Below the pieces are notes generated by a model. The model searched no databases and was not told the origin of the DNA. It worked only from the letters and a program-made list of their open reading frames with translations. From contig NC_080059.1 of NCBI RefSeq assembly GCF_026212465.1, forward strand, positions 13,995,042 through 14,059,041: DNA of 64,000 nt, read 5' to 3'. How positions within the stretch are numbered: the first letter of the stretch is position 1; each line of letters opens with the position of its first letter. Shown in pieces: positions 59,978-64,000 of this stretch. The position numbers were made by a program, and so were the translations under genes. The DNA comes from Amaranthus tricolor. Taxonomy: Eukaryota; Streptophyta; Magnoliopsida; Caryophyllales; Amaranthaceae.

Positions 59978-60730
59978 GGAAAATTGACTGAAATTAATCT
60001 CAACTATCACTCGTTGGCCAAAATTAATCCTCACTATCAATTATTTTTTAATAATCCCAACTATTCTCCTAGTTTGTTCAAAATATACCTACCCCCTGGT
60101 AACCAACAGCAGCAGGTAACCCCCGTAGCATTTTTTTTTCCTTTTCTTTTACTCTAATCTTCAAAAATAACCTATCTCCTTCATCTATTAATCCCCTCCC
60201 TCTTCTTCTTCCCCATTACTCCTCCATTGATGAACCTTAACTTCTCAAAAAAACCAAATTGAAACTAAACCTCCAAAATCTTCAAATTCCTGCAACATAT
60301 GATATTGATTCAATTAGGGGAGATTAAAATGTGGATTATAATTGCATAAAACTAAAACAAATTGAATTCATGAACTTTGTGAAATTTCATAATTAATCAT
60401 TTCTAAACTATAATTATATGATAGTTATATGTTTTTCCCTTATTTTGGAAATATAATTTGAACATTTGATGGTTCATCAATGGAGGAGTAATAGGGAAGA
60501 AGAAGAGGGAGGGAATTAATAGATGAAGGAGATGGGTTATTTTTGAAGATTAGAGTTAAAAAAAAGAAAAAAACAAATGTTATGGGGGTTACCTGTTGCT
60601 GCCGGTTACTAGGGGGTGGGTATGTTTTGAACAAATTAGGAGAATAGTTGGGATTATTAAAAAATAATCGATAGTGGGGATTAATTTTGGCCAACGAGTG
60701 ATAGTTAGGATTAATTTCAGCCAATTTTTC
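59978..60730. mobile_element. Foldback (long inverted repeat) element, MULE-like TSD
   Basis: Two arms of about 259 bp (59978-60236 and 60471-60730) are inverse copies with few differences, around a 234-bp spacer. The ends are GGAAAATTGACTGAAATT and, inverted on the right, GAAAAATTGGCTGAAATT. A perfect 9-bp direct repeat TAAATAAAT flanks the whole (59969-59977 and 60731-60739), as for Mutator-like foldback elements. It has no genes; the - strand open frame at 60440-60724 is just one arm. A transcript through it would fold into a long hairpin. Confidence 0.9.
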
Positions 60731-60739
60731 TAAATAAAT

Positions 60740-61940
60740 TAGGTTATAGACATGAATAATTATGTTTGTTTTCTCTTATATATGATTGGAATTTGTCACA
60801 TATATCATATCACTACATAATTTGTTCTTGATTATGAAACATATAAAAGAGCCAAAATGAGGTCAATGTCGAGATGAGTCCGATAACTCTGATTGACCAT
60901 TTTTCTCATGGATTAGAGGAAGATATGATCACTATTGAAGAGGGAGAGAGAAAATAGGTTAGAATGGTGGAGGAAGATGACATTAGGGTTTGAAAATTGG
61001 GGGTAATTTTGTTTCATTGTTGTGGAAATTGTTTTAACCATTGTATACTTTCTTAAGCATACAAATCAAATACTCAAAAATTACAATTACCCATTTAGCT
61101 TTAAACATCTTTCATCTCCATTTATCCTTGCTAGTAAATAAATCACAACTTTTAGATAGTATTATTGATATGATGTGTAAAATTTAATTAGTGATTTTGG
61201 TAGTTATTTCATATTCTAAGTTATATGCGACTTATCCATTTTTCTTTCTTTTATTTGTTAAAATTTAATTAGTGACTTTGGAAGTTATTTTTGCTAGAAG
61301 TAATGTCATTTTGATAAAGGATTATAGTACTCCTAAAAAGTTGAATATCCATTTTCATGCAAATTATGTAGTGATACACTCATGTCGAATGATGCAAGAA
61401 TTTGATTGATAGTACTAATTTGTCTCACACAAAATGAATGGAGGGTTCATTTTCAATATCAGAATTCATCACGGGGTTATTTTTCAAGTGGCGCTGTTTT
61501 AACTATATGGGAGGTTCAATGTCTAATCTTCAAAATTGTGATATTAAACGACTATCCTACTTTGAGCTAGTCGGCATGACCAATATCGTAGTTTTCATTG
61601 GTGATAAACTATACTCCCTCCTATTCTCCCTATGTCCCATTTTCAAATAGGGTTAAGTTACCCTATTAGACCCATTTCTATTTTTAGTATATATTTTTTA
61701 CCTTTAACCCTTATTCACGTTACTTTTTTTTATTATTTTTTATTATTTTTTTACAATTATAACCTCATTAAACTCTACCAACTAACCCCTATTCATCCTA
61801 CATATTCTTAATCAAACACAATAATTACATACACCTACCCACCCAAAATTAACCCTTCCATCCCTTTTTATAAACCTAACCCTTGATTTCCTAAATACCC
61901 ATGTTTATGATACATACCACTACCTATCTAGTACCCTTCT
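60740..61940. other. AT-rich intergenic DNA, possible MITE relic
   Basis: ACTCCCTCCTATTCTCCCTA near 61612 resembles the left end of a Stowaway-type MITE, but no matching right end was found. No gene is seen. Confidence 0.4.
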
Positions 61941-62950
61941 TTCTTGTTCATCCAACTAGTATATTCATCAATTTTGTTTTTTTGGGTTTCTTCATCAATT
62001 TGTGGGTTTCTGTGGGTTTGTTACATTTACCATAATAGATTTTGTGGTTTCTTCATCAATTTGTGGGTTCGGTTGGTATTCATTTTGTGGGTTTGTTTGT
62101 TATTCGATTTGTGGGTTTGTTCTTCATTTCTGGGTATGTAATCCTAGTCCTTTGTTTATTTCCTTTGTTTTTTTTGTATGTGTATGCTTCAATTTCGTTG
62201 TTTTTTTTTTCGGTTTAGGGTTTTTAGTATGTGTTTTTGTTGTGGGTTTTTTCTATTTTTTATGTTTTTGCTCTTTGTTTGTTCAAGATCTGAGTATTCG
62301 TTTTGTGTTCTTGTTGTGAGTTTTTTCTTTTATTTTGTTTTTGTTCTTTGTTTGTTCAAGATCTAAGTTTTTGTTTGGTGTTCTTGTTGTTTTGGTTTGT
62401 TCTTTTTTAAATTCTACATTTCTGGATTCGTTAGGTATTTGATTTTGTTCATTTTTGTTTTTGTTTTTTGTGTTTTTTACTTAGATCTGGATTTGTTCGT
62501 ATTAATTGTTTTTTTCGTGTTATTTTCGTGTTTTTTGTTCTTAGATCTGGGTTTGCTCGTTTTTATTGTGTTTTTCGTTTTTTTGTTCTTATCTCTGGGT
62601 TTGTTCGTTCTTGTTTGTGTTTTTCGTGTTTTTTTTTGTTCTTAGATCTGAGTTTGTTCGTTTTTTCTTGTTTGTTCTTGTTCTTTTGTTCTTCCATTTT
62701 GATGGTTCGTTCTTGATTTTGTTGTACTTACATTTTGATGATTTGTTTTTTTGTTCTAGATCCAGGTTTGTTTGTTTTTTTGTTGTTCTTGTTTTCCTTC
62801 TACATTTCTAGGTTCGTTAGGTATTTGATTTTTTTTCTTATTTGTTCTTGTTTTTTTGTTCACCGATTTAGTTCCAAATATGGGTTAGTTTTCCAGTTGG
62901 TTCTTTGATTTTGTGGGTTTTGTTGTTTATGATTTTGGGTTACTAATTTT
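61941..62950 (+). repeat. T/G-rich low-complexity tract (GTTTGTT / TTCTTAGATCTGG)
   Basis: Irregular repetition of TTTGTTCTT, TTAGATCTGGGTTTG and TTTTCGTGTTTTT over about 1 kb. Several overlapping frames stay open only because of this bias. It could be the 5' leader of a transposon whose coding remnant follows. Confidence 0.6.
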
Positions 62951-63059
62951 GGTTTCATCTTTTTTTGTTATAGTTTGAAGAACACTGGTAAGATCCTTGA
63001 TGATGATAATCCTTAAAGGGTTGATGTTGATAACCCTAAAAGGGTTGGTGATGATACCC

Positions 63060-63290
63060 CAAAGGTGATGATTACCCTAATTATCCTGATGAATCTAATG
63101 GTGACTATGAATCATCTATTGAGACTAATCCATGTTGGGGTCGAGAACTAGATTCTGAGGGTGAAGCCATCTACAGTTCAGAACCGGACGATCCTAACCA
63201 TGTGTATTACTCGATAGATGCTGTATTTGCTTGATGTGATTGTGAGGAAGAATGGCTTGATAGCCTTGGTCCATTTACAAGTATGTTTAT
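63060..63290 (+). pseudogene. Acidic coding remnant, family unknown
   Basis: One frame reads DDYPNYPDESNGDYESSIE, then NPCWGRELDSEGEAIYSSEP and DDPNHVYYSIDAVFA, followed by a TGA and CDCEEEWLDSLGPFTS before a possible splice donor. The codon pattern looks like real, now interrupted, coding sequence. Acid-rich stretches of this kind occur in plant MULE proteins, but I cannot name the family. Confidence 0.4.
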
Positions 63291-64000
63291 AGTCTTTTTT
63301 ATTGCATATTTTTCTTAACTAGTGATGAAATCAATTTTTTGCTTATTGTTTGAATTAATGCATTAATGAATACATGCCCAATGAACTTAAGTAAGAGTAA
63401 ATATTCTGGGCCACATTCATAGCATTATTGTATTGATTAGTTGATTTTAGGAGGCTTGGTATTGCCACTAGATTTGATCTTGGAGGCTACCAATTGCCAC
63501 CAAAACCAAATGTTCATAAACAACATAAAATGTGCAATAATTTCACAATAATTAAACCAAATGAATGAAAATTAAACCTGAGAGTAACTACTAAACAACC
63601 ACCATTTTCATTTCACAATAATTTCAATACAATTGTTTCACAATAAACAACATAAATTTTTTACACTTATTGTTTGAATTCGAAATAAATGCTTCACAAA
63701 ATGTATCCAAAAGCTGTCCAAAAGTGTGGTTGATTGCTGTGTTGTTTGCTTGTTAGTTGCTGTCTAAAATGTGCAATCCTACCTTGCTGCTTTATGTGTT
63801 GCTGGCTGTTTGGTCGCTGTTGTTCATGTTGTTTCTGCCTTGTGTGACTTCAATTTGTGGTTCAGTCACTTCAACCACCCCTTGAAACCCAATCATTTGA
63901 ACTAATTTATTAATTGTTTCAAAGCTCACCTTAGTGAGCAAGTGTTGAAGTGATTCAACAACTAAGACTTTGTTCATTGACAAATAATCTGGTAATGCTC
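63291..64000. other. Right edge, unrecognised
   Basis: A 63-codon - strand frame (63983-63792) contains TKVSFETINKLVQMIGFQG and runs to a stop. Its start may lie outside the window. TTTCACAATAATT is repeated near 63540 and 63610. No function is assigned. Confidence 0.3.

Noticed and set aside
60440..60724. 94-codon frame on the - strand with repeated NPNY words
   Set aside because: It is one arm of the foldback element; the mirror arm encodes the inverse, and there is no coding signature.
62002..62811. Several overlapping Phe/Val/Cys-rich frames on the + strand
   Set aside because: They arise from T/G-rich low-complexity DNA lacking stop codons; frames overlap each other and resemble no protein.

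Overview
This is nuclear DNA of a flowering plant, most likely a eudicot. It is AT-rich, its genes carry GT-AG introns, and about half of it consists of recognisable or suspected transposable-element debris. The terminal-repeat types (hAT elements rich in GGGTCGGG, an AGACCGTCTC family, Stowaway CTCCCTCCGT) remind me of Caryophyllales genomes, but that placement is only a guess. No organellar, bacterial or viral sequence and no CRISPR array was seen.

Four protein-coding genes can be rebuilt exon by exon with consistent reading frames. (1) An RRM RNA-binding protein of the ARP1/RBM24-like plant group, + strand, 12139-15753, 6 coding exons, 287 aa. (2) A PsbP-domain thylakoid-lumen protein (PPD4-like), - strand, 25957-23390, 9 exons, 238 aa. 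Its exons are too short to show as long open reading frames. (3) A two-AT-hook AHL nuclear protein with a PPC domain, + strand, 37772-45936, 5 exons, 345 aa. (4) An extended short-chain dehydrogenase/reductase of the 3-beta-HSD/SDR42E type with a membrane-spanning C-terminus, - strand, 51231-46875, 5 exons, 489 aa. Genes 1 and 2 converge, and so do genes 3 and 4. The genes look functionally unrelated; this is ordinary plant gene order, not a cluster.

Layout. 1-5250: tandem repeats and nested non-autonomous DNA transposons. 5254-9665: a PIF/Harbinger element with decayed transposase and Myb/SANT-like genes. 10.3-11.8 kb: a MITE-like unit and a pyrimidine-rich repeat upstream of the RRM gene. 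12.1-17.6 kb: RRM gene and its probable spliced 3' UTR. 18.5-23.1 kb: a 4.26-kb element lying between long (TA)n tracts and carrying an antisense piece of a PERK receptor-kinase gene. 23.4-26.0 kb: PPD4-like gene. 27.8-33.2 kb: a second Harbinger copy split by a hAT element that is itself split by a solo LTR; both insertions have exact target-site duplications. 33-37 kb: AT-rich DNA with a SINE. 37.1-45.9 kb: AHL gene preceded by a large AAT/ATT palindrome. 46.8-51.2 kb: SDR gene with a nest of elements in intron 1. 51-64 kb: gene-poor, with LTR-like sequence, a tRNA-derived SINE head, a 753-bp foldback element with 259-bp arms, and unrecognised broken reading frames at the right edge.

I see no new multi-gene biological system. 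The most informative material is the datable nested insertions, the PERK-carrying element between (TA)n tracts, the foldback element, and a triplicated splice donor in the RRM gene.
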